Assembly (NCBI GenBank): GCA_022180565.1
Contig: BQML01000033.1
Location: forward strand, 1 to 41,130
Direction: 5' to 3'
Length of the DNA stretch: 41,130 nt
Source of the DNA: Bacteroidia bacterium
Lineage (GTDB): Bacteria; Bacteroidota; Ignavibacteria; UBA10030
Shown here: positions 17,659-27,337 of the stretch, piece after piece
How the letters are laid out: every line of letters starts with the position of its first letter
Numbering within the stretch: the first letter of the stretch is position 1
Made by a program: the position numbers and the translations under genes
Notes under the pieces: model-generated
The model's database searches: none
What the model was told of the DNA's origin: nothing
Seen by the model: the letters and a program-made list of their open reading frames with translations, nothing else

Positions 17659-19809
17659 TCAGGTGAGCACACGCACACCGGAGGAGGGGACATAGTACCG
17701 GCTGACGTATTCCGCCACCATGCGGTCGGTGGAAAATGCCGGAATGAGGGTCCGCATGGAGTTTCGGATGCGCCTGATCCAGGACCGAGGGATTCCGTGA
17801 TCGTCACGTTCGTAGAACTCGGGAACGACCTGTGTCGAGAGCACTTTCAGCAGGTTCTGAAAATCCGCTTCATCCTGTGCTTCCACGTCGGCCGGCGTTT
17901 CATCGTCGCCGATCGCCCATCCGTTCCTTCCATTATATCCTTCCCTCCACCATCCATCGAGGATGCTCAGGTTGAGACCTCCATGGATCAGCACTTTCAT
18001 TCCGCTTGTCCCGCTCGCCTCCAGGGGCCTGCGCGGAGTGTTCAGCCACACATCTGCACCCGACACCAGGTGTCTGGCAACGTTCATGTCGTAGTTCTGC
18101 AGAAACACGACGCGGCCGTGGAGTTGCGGGTGGTGAGTAAGCTCAACGATTGTCTGGATGAACTTCTTGCCTTCAGTGTCGCGCGGATGCGCTTTTCCCG
18201 AAAACACAATTTGCACGGGACGGTCGGGATTGGTGAGAACCGGAATGATCTGTTCCAGGTGACGGAAGATCAGCGGCGCACGCTTGTAGGTGGCAAAGCG
18301 CCGTGCAAAACAGATGGTCAGTGCGTCCGGCGAGAGCATCGAGCCGAACGAGCCCATCGCCTCTTCCGCCCCGCGCCCGTACTGTTCGCAGAGCCGCCTC
18401 CGGACAAATTCCACGAGGCCGCGGCGAAGAGTATAACGCAACCCCCATAATTCCTCGTCTGTTGCCAGCCCGTCGCGTTCGATGCGTTTCCAGAATGCGG
18501 CATCCATCAGTTTGTTGGTCCAGTCGTACCCCAGCCGCTTGTTCCAGAACTCATGCGCCCTCTGGTTTGCCCACCCCGGCGTGTGCACGCCGTTGGTGAT
18601 TTCGCCGATGGGTACATTGGAAACGGACCGGTCGGGATACAACATGTGCCACATTTCACGGCTTACCTGGCCGTGGAGCTTGCTCACCGCGTTGGCGCCG
18701 CGGGACATGCGAAGTGCCAGGACCGTCATCGTGAACGGCTCGTTCTGATCCCGGCCGTTCACCCGGCCCCAACTCATCAGCTCATCAAACGGCCTTCCTG
18801 TTGCACTCCAGAACTTCCCGAGCGAATGGCCCATGAGCTCTGCAGAGAAGCGGTCGTGGCCGGCCGGGACCGGGGTGTGGGTTGTAAACACGCATCGCTG
18901 ACGGACGGATTTCACCGCGGTGTCGATGGTCGTCCCCTTTGTCAACTCTTCCCTGAGCAACTCCAACACCAGGAATGCTGAATGACCTTCGTTCATGTGG
19001 TACACGGCCGGATTGATCCCAAGGGATCTCAGCATGCGAACTCCCCCGATTCCCAGAACGATCTCCTGACCAATGCGGGTATCGATGTTTCCCCCATACA
19101 CGGTGGCCGTCAACCCCTGGAAGTGCTGATCATTCTCCGGGAGTTCTGTGTCGAGCAGATAAATCACCGCCCGGCCCACGTTGAGGCGCCATGTTTGGAA
19201 GTACACAATGCTGTGGCCGATTTCAACCGAGTTCAGAAGGCGTCCGCCTTCGGGAAGCGTGACGAGTTCGAGCGGAAGATTCTCAGGGTCCTGGCGCGGA
19301 TAGGATTCTTCCTGCCAGCCGGCCGCGTCAATGCGCTGGACAAAGTATCCCTGACGGTAGAACAACCCGATACCGATGAACGGAATACCGAGGTCGCTGG
19401 CGGATTTCGTATGGTCGCCCGACAGGACGCCCAATCCTCCGGAGTACAGGCGGATCGATTCGTGGATACCGAACTCGGCGCTCAAGTATGCGACGGGTCC
19501 TTTGAGCTTCTTTGCGTGTTTTACGGCCCATGTTCTCTTGTTGCGGAGATACGCCTCGAACTCTTCCACTGCGATCTTCACGCGCTTGCGGAAATCAGGA
19601 TCGCGCAGGCGGGATTGGAGTTCTGCTTCCGAGACTTCGCGCAAAACGGCCACGGCGTTATGGTTCGACCGGTGCCAGACAAGCGGCGACAATTCCCGGA
19701 ACACGGCCTGCGCTTCGGGATTCCAGGTCCACCAAAGATTATAAGCGAGGATTCGGAGACGGAGGGAAAGGGGCTCGGGCGAATCTGAAGGTTCTTGACG
19801 CTTGCTCAT
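17659..19809 (-). CDS. glgP: Alpha-glucan phosphorylase, short DUF3417-containing form (GT35)
   Basis: Pyridoxal-phosphate enzyme that releases glucose-1-phosphate from glycogen or maltodextrin. I take the ATG at 19809 (716 residues, MSKRQEP) over an in-frame TTG at 19839; neither has a clear Shine-Dalgarno. The N-terminus (about 15-110) is the DUF3417 domain (LAYNLWWTWNPEAQAVFREL). The catalytic body shows YFSAEFG-like AYLSAEFGIHESIRLYSGGL, HMNEGHSAF, TNGVHTPGW and, for the PLP lysine, EASGTSGMK followed by NLSILDGWW. The compact size matches the bacterial/archaeal short branch (TIGR02094 type). It stands alone between the cyclase gene (99-bp gap) and the copper operon, with no glg cluster nearby. 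Confidence 0.93.
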   Translation of the reverse strand: MSKRQEPSDSPEPLSLRLRILAYNLWWTWNPEAQAVFRELSPLVWHRSNHNAVAVLREVSEAELQSRLRDPDFRKRVKIAVEEFEAYLRNKRTWAVKHAKKLKGPVAYLSAEFGIHESIRLYSGGLGVLSGDHTKSASDLGIPFIGIGLFYRQGYFVQRIDAAGWQEESYPRQDPENLPLELVTLPEGGRLLNSVEIGHSIVYFQTWRLNVGRAVIYLLDTELPENDQHFQGLTATVYGGNIDTRIGQEIVLGIGGVRMLRSLGINPAVYHMNEGHSAFLVLELLREELTKGTTIDTAVKSVRQRCVFTTHTPVPAGHDRFSAELMGHSLGKFWSATGRPFDELMSWGRVNGRDQNEPFTMTVLALRMSRGANAVSKLHGQVSREMWHMLYPDRSVSNVPIGEITNGVHTPGWANQRAHEFWNKRLGYDWTNKLMDAAFWKRIERDGLATDEELWGLRYTLRRGLVEFVRRRLCEQYGRGAEEAMGSFGSMLSPDALTICFARRFATYKRAPLIFRHLEQIIPVLTNPDRPVQIVFSGKAHPRDTEGKKFIQTIVELTHHPQLHGRVVFLQNYDMNVARHLVSGADVWLNTPRRPLEASGTSGMKVLIHGGLNLSILDGWWREGYNGRNGWAIGDDETPADVEAQDEADFQNLLKVLSTQVVPEFYERDDHGIPRSWIRRIRNSMRTLIPAFSTDRMVAEYVSRYYVPSSGVRVLT

Positions 19810-19897
19810 TGAGAAAGATCGTTCATACAGGGGCTTCAATCCATCGGGTCACAGATTGCAAAAAAATCTCGTGAAAAACCATCGGAAAGATTCGCCC

Positions 19898-22141
19898 CTA
19901 AATTTTGGCGGAACGGAGGCGCAGGGAATTCGACACCACGCTGACCGAACTCAACGCCATTGCACCCGCCGCCAGAATCGGATTCAGCAAACCAAACGCT
20001 GCCACCGGAATGCCGATGACGTTGTACAAGAACGCCCAGAACAGGTTTTGCCTGATGGTCGCCAGCGTCTTCTGCGACAAACGAACAACCTGAACGATGC
20101 TCCGCATGTCGCTGTTCATCAGCGTGATGTCGGCGGTTTCCATGGCCACGTCCGTACCGCTCCCCATGGCGACAGCCACATCGGCAGAGGCGAGCGCGGG
20201 AGCATCATTGACCCCGTCTCCGACCATCGCCACACGCTCTCCGTTGCGCTTGAGAGCCTGCACGAGGGCAGATTTCCCTGCGGGCAGCACCTCGGCATGC
20301 ACCTCGTCGATTCCGAGTTCCTTTCCAAGATTGCGGGCAACGTCGGACCGATCGCCGGTCACCATGACCACTTTGAGACCCATTTCTTTGAGCGCCCTGA
20401 TCGCTTCAGCCGATGTCGGCTTGATCTGATCTTCGAGCGCGAAAACCCCCGCAAGCCGGTCGTTGACCGCAACAAGAACCGGTGTTTGTCCCCTCTGCGT
20501 CATTCCATCAACGACCGCCGGCGCCGCACCCAGGTCGACACCCCGATCCTTCAGATACGCGACATTGCCCACGGCTACTCGTAATCCCTCAACCATTCCG
20601 GAAATGCCGAGGCCCGGTGATGCTTCCGCCTGATCGACGTGTGCCAGAGCAATCCCTCGCTCTTCGGCTTTTTTGACGATCGCCTTTGCAAGCGGGTGCT
20701 CGGACCGGTTTTCGAGCGAGGCGGCGAGGCGAAGAAGACGAGATTCGTCCATCCCGTTCAACGCGACGATTTCACCCACGACCGGCCGGCCTTCCGTCAT
20801 CGTGCCGGTCTTATCCAGAAGCACGGTCGTGACGGTTTTCATCCGTTCAAGGGCTTCGATATTCCTGATGAGGATTCCTCGGCGCGCGCCCAATCCTGTT
20901 CCGACGATGATTGCCGTGGGTGTGGCGAGACCGAGAGCACAGGGACAGGCAATAATCAGAACAGCGATAGCATTGATCATGGCGGTCGTCAACGGAGCCG
21001 AGCCGACGGTCAGCCACAGCACAAACGTCGCCGCCGCTATGGCGATGACGATGGGGACGAAGACCGAAGCGACCTTGTCCACAAACGTCTGAATAGGCGC
21101 TTTGGAGCCCTGGGCCTCTTCCACGAGGCGGACAATCTGCGCAAGAACGGTTTCAGCACCGACCGCGGTGGCTCGAATCTCGATGACACCGTTGCCGTTG
21201 ACAGTGCCGCCGATGACTTTATGCCCTTCCCTCCGTTCCACCGGCATACTTTCGCCTGTCACCATGGATTCATCGACCGTGGTCCAACCCGACAGTATGA
21301 CGCCGTCGACCGGAATGCGTTCACCCGGTTTGATGATCACGGTGTCGCCATGCACGACCTCAGCCGCAGGGATTTCCTGCTCCACGCCGTTTCGGCGTAC
21401 CCGGGCAATCTTTGCCTGCATGCCCGCGAGGGCCCTGATGGCATCGGTCGTTTTGCTCTTGGCCCGAGCTTCGAGCGTCCGACCCAACAGAATCAAGGTA
21501 ATGATCACCGCCGCCGTGTCGAAATAAATATGCGACGACGCGTCGGTGATCCCGAGCCACTGCGGAAAAAGAACCGCAACCGTGCTGTAGGCATAAGCTG
21601 TCCCCGTTCCCACCGCCACGAGGGTATTCATATCGACGCCCCCGTGACGCGCCAACGTCGCGGCCGAGACAAAGAAGCGCTTTCCCCCAGCCACCATCAC
21701 CACACTCGTGGCGAGGAACAACAGCTTGTTGATCTCGTCCATCGTCAAAGGCGACCAGGCCATGAACCAGTCCGTCATGGCGACCATGCTGACGAGCATC
21801 ACCGGGACGGCGAACGCGGCACTGATCACAAGCTCGCGGAGAACGAGTTTGTAGGCCTCGCGATGCGGATCATTGGCTTCGGGCACTGCCGTTCTTCCCC
21901 CGGCGGGTGCGGGAAGAACAAGCTTGTATCCGATGCCGTCGACGGCTTTCGCCAGCCTGTTCAGATCCGTCTGCGAAGTATCATAGCTCAGCACGACTTT
22001 TTCGGTTGCGAGATTGACGTTTGCGGACCGGACCCCGGGCATGCTTTTCAGGGTCTTCTCCACCCGTGCAACACAGCTTGCGCAGGTCATGCCTTCGACA
22101 GCAAGGGTTTGCGTTTGCAGAGCATGTGGTGATGTGGTCAT
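19898..22141 (-). CDS. copA: Cu+-exporting P-type ATPase, CPC type (CopA-like)
   Basis: 747-residue P1B-1 ATPase exporting Cu+ (or Ag+) from the cytoplasm. One N-terminal HMA domain carries GMTCASC at 17-23. Transmembrane helix 6 has CPC ([13 protein letters not shown]), the phosphorylation motif is [11 protein letters not shown], and the hinge is [20 protein letters not shown]. The end ([17 protein letters not shown]) fits the usual final helix, whose family signature is MSSxxVxxNxLRL. It is the last gene of the leftward copper operon, 28 bp after the CPH-type ATPase. Its start codon and first residues (MTTSPHAL) lie inside an 8-bp tandem repeat that also forms the end of the preceding gene, and no ordinary Shine-Dalgarno is visible. 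Confidence 0.95.
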   Translation of the reverse strand: MTTSPHALQTQTLAVEGMTCASCVARVEKTLKSMPGVRSANVNLATEKVVLSYDTSQTDLNRLAKAVDGIGYKLVLPAPAGGRTAVPEANDPHREAYKLVLRELVISAAFAVPVMLVSMVAMTDWFMAWSPLTMDEINKLLFLATSVVMVAGGKRFFVSAATLARHGGVDMNTLVAVGTGTAYAYSTVAVLFPQWLGITDASSHIYFDTAAVIITLILLGRTLEARAKSKTTDAIRALAGMQAKIARVRRNGVEQEIPAAEVVHGDTVIIKPGERIPVDGVILSGWTTVDESMVTGESMPVERREGHKVIGGTVNGNGVIEIRATAVGAETVLAQIVRLVEEAQGSKAPIQTFVDKVASVFVPIVIAIAAATFVLWLTVGSAPLTTAMINAIAVLIIACPCALGLATPTAIIVGTGLGARRGILIRNIEALERMKTVTTVLLDKTGTMTEGRPVVGEIVALNGMDESRLLRLAASLENRSEHPLAKAIVKKAEERGIALAHVDQAEASPGLGISGMVEGLRVAVGNVAYLKDRGVDLGAAPAVVDGMTQRGQTPVLVAVNDRLAGVFALEDQIKPTSAEAIRALKEMGLKVVMVTGDRSDVARNLGKELGIDEVHAEVLPAGKSALVQALKRNGERVAMVGDGVNDAPALASADVAVAMGSGTDVAMETADITLMNSDMRSIVQVVRLSQKTLATIRQNLFWAFLYNVIGIPVAAFGLLNPILAAGAMALSSVSVVSNSLRLRSAKI

Positions 22142-22195
22142 GTGGTGATGTGGTGATGTGGTGATGTGGTCATGTGGTCATGTGATGATGTGGTG
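22124..22195. repeat. Octamer tandem repeat (ATGTGGTG/C, nine copies) across copB stop and copA start
   Basis: Nine consecutive 8-bp units: six ATGTGGTG or close variants and three ATGTGGTC. They cover the last codons of the upstream ATPase gene, the 28-bp gap, and the first codons of copA. The unit length is not a multiple of three, so copy-number changes would alter the reading-frame relation between the two genes. Confidence 0.9.
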
Positions 22196-24275
22196 ATGCT
22201 TCTTTTGTCCATGGGAACATTCGTGCATTGATGGCAACGACCACGGTACTGAGCGACATCAGCACCGCGCCCAGGGCCGGACTCAGGAGAATCCCCTGAT
22301 CAAACAGTACTCCTGCCGCAAGCGGGAGAGCCACGACGTTGTAGCCCGTTGCCCAGACGAGATTCTGGACCATTTTGCGATGGGTTGTTCGTGCAAGGTC
22401 CAGAATGGCCGTGACATCCCGCGGGTCGTTGTTGACAAGAATGACATCCGCCGTTTCCACAGCGACATCCGTGCCCGCGCCGATGGCAATACCGACATCG
22501 GCCTGCGCGAGCGCGGGAGCGTCGTTGATACCGTCACCCACCATGGCCACGGTCATGCCGCGGGACTGGATCTCCTGAATCTTCAGCGCCTTCTGGTCCG
22601 GAAGCACTTCGGCCATGAATTCATTCAGGCCAATTTCCCGGGAGACCCATTGGGCCACCCTGGCGTTGTCGCCCGTGAGCATCATGGCCTTGAGACCTCG
22701 TTCCCTCAGCACAAGGACCGCATCCTTCGCCTCCGGACGGATCATATCGGCAAGGGCGATGACGCCTACGGGTTTACCGTCCACGGCGACCACGACCACC
22801 GTTTTCCCCTGTGCCAAGAGTGTCTCGACGCGCTCGTCCTTGATATCCCAGGAAGACTCGCGGGCGAACGACGTGCTGGTAACCATGACCCGCCTGCCGT
22901 CCACGTTCCCCTCCACTCCGCGGCCTGTCAGCGATCTGAAACCTGACACACGCGCTTTCTGCCCCTCGAAGTGCCGGGCGATACCCTGAGCAATCGGGTG
23001 CTCCGACTGTCCCTCAAGGGAAGCCGCGAGCCGGAGCATTTCCTGTTCGTTGATGTCCTTGGAGAGACTGACGACATCGGTCACGCCGAAGCGACCTTCG
23101 GTCAGAGTCCCGGTTTTGTCGAACACTACCGCATCGATCGTGCGGGCCTTTTCGAATGCGGAGCGATTTCTGATGAGGAGTCCGTTGCCGGCGGAAACGG
23201 CTGTGGACACGGCGACAACAAGAGGAACAGCCAGACCGAGGGCATGGGGACAGGCGACAACCATTACGGTGACAGTCCGCTGAAGAGCGAACGAAAACTC
23301 CGCTCCTCCGATCCAGAGCCACGAGAACAGGGTCAGCGCTCCTCCGCCGATGGCCACCAGCGTCAGCCAGAACGCCGCCTTATTGGCCAGAACCTGAGTC
23401 TTCGATTTGCTCTTCTGCGCCTCGCGCACGAGACGGATCACCCCGGACAAGAACGAATCTTCTCCTGTGCGCTGGATTTCCACCGTCAGCGCACCCTCTC
23501 CGTTGACCGAGCCGCCGATCACTTTTTTGCCTTTGGCCTTACGAACCGGTTTTGATTCACCGGTAAGCATTGCTTCGTTGACGGAGGACTCACCTTCCGT
23601 AATCATGCCGTCCGCCGGAATCTTTTCTCCGGGTTTTACGAGGACCTTCGTGCCGGGGCGCAGACTCGAGATCGGCACATCCCGCGTCGAGCCGTTATGA
23701 TCGATGACATGAGCCGTGGAAGGCATGAGAGCGGCGAGTTGTTCGAGGGCCCGTGAGGCACCCAGAACTGATTTCATTTCGATCCAATGTCCGAGCAACA
23801 TGATATCGATCAGCGTTGCGGTTTCCCAGAAGAATGTCTCGCCGGAGAGTCCGAACACCACCGAACTGCTGTACACGTACGCCGTCGTGATGGAAACAGC
23901 CACGAGCGTCATCATGCCGGGCTGACGGTGTTTGAGCTCACGGACGATGCCTTTTAAGAAGGGCATGCCGCCGTAGAGATAGACCAGTGTGGAGAGTCCG
24001 AAGAGGACATACAGGTCGCCTTCAAAACTCAGGGTGCTCTCGAACCCCAGCCATATCTGGATCATCGGCGTCAACGCGACAATGGGAAGCGTCAGCAGAG
24101 TCGAAATCCAAAAGCGTTTCCGGAAATCGGCCACGGAGTGTCCCTCGTGTTCGTCGTGTCCGCCGTGCTTCTCCTTTGCAGACGGTTGTGCGTGTGCCCC
24201 GGCGACATGCGCCTGTGCATGCCCGGCGTGGGAATCGTGCATAGCAGAGTGATGATGATGTTCGTCTGTGTTCAT
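22170..24275 (-). CDS. copB: Heavy-metal P-type ATPase, CPH type (CopB-like)
   Basis: 701-residue P1B ATPase. It has no HMA domain; the N-terminus (1-50) is histidine-rich (HHHH, then several GH and HGGH pairs) and probably a metal-binding tail. The transmembrane metal motif is CPH ([13 protein letters not shown]), characteristic of the P1B-3 CopB group that transports Cu2+/Cu+ or Ag+. [12 protein letters not shown] and [20 protein letters not shown] are the phosphorylation and hinge motifs. Its start overlaps the stop of the small membrane protein gene by 4 bp. The C-terminus (SPHHHMTT) is encoded by the octamer repeat, so its last residues are likely variable between strains. It and the CPC-type enzyme probably share the task of copper export. 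Confidence 0.92.
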   Translation of the reverse strand: MNTDEHHHHSAMHDSHAGHAQAHVAGAHAQPSAKEKHGGHDEHEGHSVADFRKRFWISTLLTLPIVALTPMIQIWLGFESTLSFEGDLYVLFGLSTLVYLYGGMPFLKGIVRELKHRQPGMMTLVAVSITTAYVYSSSVVFGLSGETFFWETATLIDIMLLGHWIEMKSVLGASRALEQLAALMPSTAHVIDHNGSTRDVPISSLRPGTKVLVKPGEKIPADGMITEGESSVNEAMLTGESKPVRKAKGKKVIGGSVNGEGALTVEIQRTGEDSFLSGVIRLVREAQKSKSKTQVLANKAAFWLTLVAIGGGALTLFSWLWIGGAEFSFALQRTVTVMVVACPHALGLAVPLVVAVSTAVSAGNGLLIRNRSAFEKARTIDAVVFDKTGTLTEGRFGVTDVVSLSKDINEQEMLRLAASLEGQSEHPIAQGIARHFEGQKARVSGFRSLTGRGVEGNVDGRRVMVTSTSFARESSWDIKDERVETLLAQGKTVVVVAVDGKPVGVIALADMIRPEAKDAVLVLRERGLKAMMLTGDNARVAQWVSREIGLNEFMAEVLPDQKALKIQEIQSRGMTVAMVGDGINDAPALAQADVGIAIGAGTDVAVETADVILVNNDPRDVTAILDLARTTHRKMVQNLVWATGYNVVALPLAAGVLFDQGILLSPALGAVLMSLSTVVVAINARMFPWTKEASPHHHMTT

Positions 24276-24661
24276 GATGGTTCAACGTTCTTTGTTCTCT
24301 TATAAGCAATGAAGAAGGCCACGGCAAAGGAGAAATCGATCAAGGCAAGCGGCAGAAACGAATCCGGAAGCCGTCCCTGCAGGTACAGCACCAGTACTGC
24401 GGGAGGGAACAGCAGTTTTTCCAGCATAGAGGGAATCATCAGAGGACGGTACCGGAGCGGATCGCGGGAGAGGAACAAGAACATCACGGCCCATGCGGTT
24501 ACCGCTCCCGCGAATCCATAGTACCATTCCGGATGAGTGATGTCGGGCGGATAGTCGATTCCCTGCGGGTGCTCGGAAAAATAGAGCGGTATAATGACCA
24601 CAAGTCCGTAGATGCCCGCAAGGAGAAACACGCGTTTGGCAAAGAGGAGGGGGTTTTTCAT
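24272..24661 (-). CDS. Small membrane protein of the copper operon, function unknown
   Basis: 129 residues from the ATG at 24661, which has AAGGA about 8 nt upstream; longer upstream frames would run back through an octamer repeat and are not credible. Four hydrophobic stretches (about 8-27, 47-65, 77-95 and 100-120) suggest a four-helix inner-membrane protein, with conserved-looking aromatic and proline residues between helices 1 and 2 (EHPQGIDYPPDITHPEWYYG). I do not recognise the family. It overlaps copB by 4 bp and lies between the chaperone and the ATPases, so a link to copper handling is reasonable, but only by position. Confidence 0.75.
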   Translation of the reverse strand: MKNPLLFAKRVFLLAGIYGLVVIIPLYFSEHPQGIDYPPDITHPEWYYGFAGAVTAWAVMFLFLSRDPLRYRPLMIPSMLEKLLFPPAVLVLYLQGRLPDSFLPLALIDFSFAVAFFIAYKRTKNVEPS

Positions 24662-24676
24662 GACGAATCCTTGTGT

Positions 24677-24708
24677 TGGAATGGTGGAATGATGGAATGA
24701 TGGAATAC
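24677..24708. repeat. Octamer tandem repeat (TGGAATGA, four copies)
   Basis: Four 8-bp units: TGGAATGG, TGGAATGA, TGGAATGA, TGGAATAC. They fill the 52-bp gap between the CopZ-like gene and the small membrane protein gene, 15 bp upstream of the latter's start. Confidence 0.8.
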
Positions 24709-24713
24709 TGGAT

Positions 24714-24926
24714 CTATTGACTGCTTTTGACGACGGAATAGCCGGCGTCTTGCACAGCCTGTTCAAGGTCCTCCTGCCGCAACACGCGTTCGTCGTACTG
24801 CACGACCGCCCTGCCGAGGGCGACTTCCTTCACAACAACGTTGGGAAGCATTGCGAGGCTTTGTTTGACGGCCATGATGCAATGTCCGCACGACATGCCT
24901 TCAATTTTCAGTTCCTGCTGTTTCAT
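24714..24926 (-). CDS. copZ: Copper chaperone-like HMA-domain protein (CopZ-like)
   Basis: 70-residue single HMA domain with the metal-binding motif GMSCGHC at residues 10-16, a ferredoxin-like length, and a final DAGYSV typical of the fold's last strand. It probably carries Cu+ in the cytoplasm to the exporters encoded downstream. I choose the ATG at 24926 because GAGGA (24931-24935) precedes it; an ATG at 24944 would add six residues but has no ribosome site. It is the first gene of the leftward copper operon and is divergent from the helicase gene. An AATATA (24968-24973, TATATT on the minus strand) could be its -10 box, but I see no -35 and no recognisable copper-regulator operator. Confidence 0.9.
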   Translation of the reverse strand: MKQQELKIEGMSCGHCIMAVKQSLAMLPNVVVKEVALGRAVVQYDERVLRQEDLEQAVQDAGYSVVKSSQ

Positions 24927-25035
24927 GGTATCCTCGTGAGTCATTGGTTCAGGATTCTTGACACAAGAATATACGCAGGAAAGGCCGGCGCGGCGTTACA
25001 GATTTCGGAGAAAAGGTTGTATTTTAGCGGTCGTC

Positions 25036-27030
25036 ATGGATGAATTTCGGCCAAAAAAATCGGATTCGGCCCTTGTCGAAAAGGTTCGTTCCATTTTCTC
25101 TCCCTCCGGACCCTTGTCCCGTCGTTCCGGGTATGAATATCGGCCTCAGCAGTTGGAAATGGCCCTTGCCATAACGGAAAGGCTCGTCAAGGATGAGCAT
25201 TTGATTGTTGAGGCCCCTACGGGGGTCGGCAAGAGTCTGGCGTATCTGATTCCCGCGGTCCTTTTTGCCAAACACGAGAAGCGCAAGGCGGTCATTGCAA
25301 CGTATACGAAGACCCTGCAGGACCAGCTCATTCGTAAGGACGTAGCGATGATTCGGCCGTTGACCGGGGACTTCACTGCCGTCCATATGAAGGGGCGTGC
25401 GAACTATGTTTGCACGAGCCGTTTGGGCCGTGCGTTGCGTCAACGCGGACTTTTCGATTCCGCCGAACAGGAACAGCTCAGGCGGATTCAGGAATGGATC
25501 AGAAAGTCACCCGAGGGGGATCTTGACAATCTTCCCTTTGTCATCAGTCCGAGGATCAGAGAGTTCATTCAGTCCGAGAAAGGGGCGTGCAGTCTGAGGG
25601 CGTGCGGTTCGGATTGCTGTTATCAGATTGCGCGGAGCCGGATGCGGGAGGCGGACGTTATCATCGTGAATCATTCCTTGTTCTTTTCTTTGTTTGGCAT
25701 GAGCGGGGGTGACGGGCATTTTCTGTTCGAACGCGATTTTGTGATTTTCGATGAAGCGCACATGCTTGAGCAGTCGGCGGGTGCGGCGGTCGGCAAGACC
25801 GTTTCGCTCGGGCAGGTTTTGTTTGCATTGCATCGGTTGTATCATCCGCACACGCGTAAGGGGCTTTTGGCGGGAGGCAGGCGGAAGGGGTTGATAGAGT
25901 TCGTGACGAGAGCGGAAGGTGTGGTCAAGAATTTCTTTGCAGAAGTCGATGCGGTGGGGAGGGTGATCGGTGATGGGGCTATGATCGTGCGGATTCGTCA
26001 ACCGTACGTGGTCGAGGACACTGTGACGGAACTGTTGGGGGAGGTTTGCAGAGCTGTTGAAGACTATCGGGCGCGGGCGTCCGAAAAGATTGTGCACGAG
26101 CTTGATGGGGCTCGGCGGCTTGTAGGGGAGGCCTCGGTGTTGATCAAGGAGTTTTTGCGCGGGGCGGACTCGTCCATGACGTACTGGTTGGAGAGAGGTG
26201 GTTCGGGGAGTATTCGGTTGTGCACGGCTCCCACGAGTGTAGTGGAGAGTGTGGGGAAGAGGTTGTTTGCGGCCGGTCCGAGCGTCATTATGGTTGGAGC
26301 GACGCTCGCGGTTGGCGGGTCGTTGCGGTATTTTCAGGAGCGCATTGGTGCGACGGAGGTGGAGACGCTGGTGGTGACTTCGCCCTTCAGGCATGGGGTA
26401 CAGATGAAGCTTGTTTTGGCGCGGGATCTTCCGGGGCCTGATGAGCCCGGTTACGACGATGCGATGGCGGAGGCGGTTCTGGTTTCGGTTCGGAGGTCCC
26501 GCGGGAGGGCGCTGGTGTTATTCACGTCGCAGAAGCTGATGCAAGCGGTTGCCGGGAGGGTAGCAGAACGTATGGAAGCGGCGGGTTTGGAGCTTCTCGT
26601 ACAGGAGGGAAGCGAGGGGAGGTCGGGATTACTTGCGCGATTTCGTGAGAACGTCGATTCGACGTTATTTGGGTTGGACAGTTTTTGGATGGGGGTTGAC
26701 ATACCCGGTGAGGCATTGGAGCACGTCATCATCACGCGTTTGCCTTTTGCGGTGCCGACTCATCCTCTCACTGAGGCACGGATGGAGTTGATAGCCCGGC
26801 GGGGAGGGAACACGTTTACGGAGTATACGCTTCCGGAGGCGATCTTGAAATTTCGTCAGGGTGTGGGGAGGTTGATCAGGACATCGACGGACAGGGGGTT
26901 GGTGACGATCCTGGATTCAAGGATTTTGCGCAAGCCGTATGGGAGGGAGTTTCTGCGTGCTTTGCCGGAGTGTCCTGTAGAGGTTTTGAAGATGGATGGG
27001 ACGGTTGAGGAGGTCGAGTGGGAGGGTTGA
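25036..27030 (+). CDS. DinG/XPD-like Fe-S DNA helicase (no exonuclease domain)
   Basis: 664-residue superfamily 2 ATP-dependent 5'-3' DNA helicase, starting at the ATG at 25036; an in-frame TTG at 24958 is less likely because the added residues look non-coding. Walker A is APTGVGKS at 60-67 and the DEAH box is at 239-242. Four cysteines between them (C126, C185, C190 and C194 or C195) form the Fe-S cluster expected in DinG/XPD helicases. VNHSLFF precedes the DEAH box as in the family. The C-terminal half has the motif IV-VI region, including FWMGVDIPGEALEHVIITRL and QGVGRLIRTSTDRG. The role is probably unwinding of D-loops, R-loops or G-quadruplexes during repair. Late parts of the gene are strikingly G/T-rich on the coding strand. 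It ends 307 bp before the CRISPR array; a functional link is not implied. Confidence 0.92.
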   Translation: MDEFRPKKSDSALVEKVRSIFSPSGPLSRRSGYEYRPQQLEMALAITERLVKDEHLIVEAPTGVGKSLAYLIPAVLFAKHEKRKAVIATYTKTLQDQLIRKDVAMIRPLTGDFTAVHMKGRANYVCTSRLGRALRQRGLFDSAEQEQLRRIQEWIRKSPEGDLDNLPFVISPRIREFIQSEKGACSLRACGSDCCYQIARSRMREADVIIVNHSLFFSLFGMSGGDGHFLFERDFVIFDEAHMLEQSAGAAVGKTVSLGQVLFALHRLYHPHTRKGLLAGGRRKGLIEFVTRAEGVVKNFFAEVDAVGRVIGDGAMIVRIRQPYVVEDTVTELLGEVCRAVEDYRARASEKIVHELDGARRLVGEASVLIKEFLRGADSSMTYWLERGGSGSIRLCTAPTSVVESVGKRLFAAGPSVIMVGATLAVGGSLRYFQERIGATEVETLVVTSPFRHGVQMKLVLARDLPGPDEPGYDDAMAEAVLVSVRRSRGRALVLFTSQKLMQAVAGRVAERMEAAGLELLVQEGSEGRSGLLARFRENVDSTLFGLDSFWMGVDIPGEALEHVIITRLPFAVPTHPLTEARMELIARRGGNTFTEYTLPEAILKFRQGVGRLIRTSTDRGLVTILDSRILRKPYGREFLRALPECPVEVLKMDGTVEEVEWEG

Positions 27031-27337
27031 AAATGCCTTTCTGACACGCCGATGATTTTTTCTATTTTATAGAAATGCGATATCTTGCGGCGGAAATCAG
27101 AAGCCATTTGCGCTCATTGAAGAGCACTCACCGGCTGACATTGATTCATCGCTCAGGTATTTCAAGGACGCGGTTGAAACCACGCCACACGGTTCAGATC
27201 ATTCGCGTGCCAAAGCCGTTCACTCATCCATTCCTGTCAGAAGGAATTCTTCTCACTCCCGCCGCCAGGTTCCTCGCGACGATCTGAATCCAGCCATTGC
27301 TGAGGGGACTATTCACTTCCACATGATCTGAATGGGT
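27031..27337. other. Leader-distal flank of the CRISPR array; no convincing gene
   Basis: 307 bp between the helicase stop and the first (oldest) repeat. A perfect inverted repeat, TTTCTAT-TTT-ATAGAAA, lies at 27059-27075. It is A/T-only apart from one pair per arm and follows a short T-run, so at best it is a weak terminator or a protein site. A 70-codon frame at 27075-27287 has no Shine-Dalgarno and an unremarkable basic composition. No degenerate terminal repeat is visible before 27338. Confidence 0.6.

Noticed and set aside
24958-24963. TTGACA as a -35 box, or the TTG as the helicase start
   Set aside because: No -10 box 16-18 bp downstream, and the extra 26 residues are not helicase-like. 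The ATG at 25036 is preferred.
27173-27190. GAAACCACGCC-like stretch as a degenerate repeat left of the array
   Set aside because: The similarity is too short, lacks the hairpin and is at the wrong distance.
27075-27287. 70-codon frame in the leader-distal flank
   Set aside because: No Shine-Dalgarno, no recognisable family, and the frame starts inside an inverted repeat. Kept only as a note.
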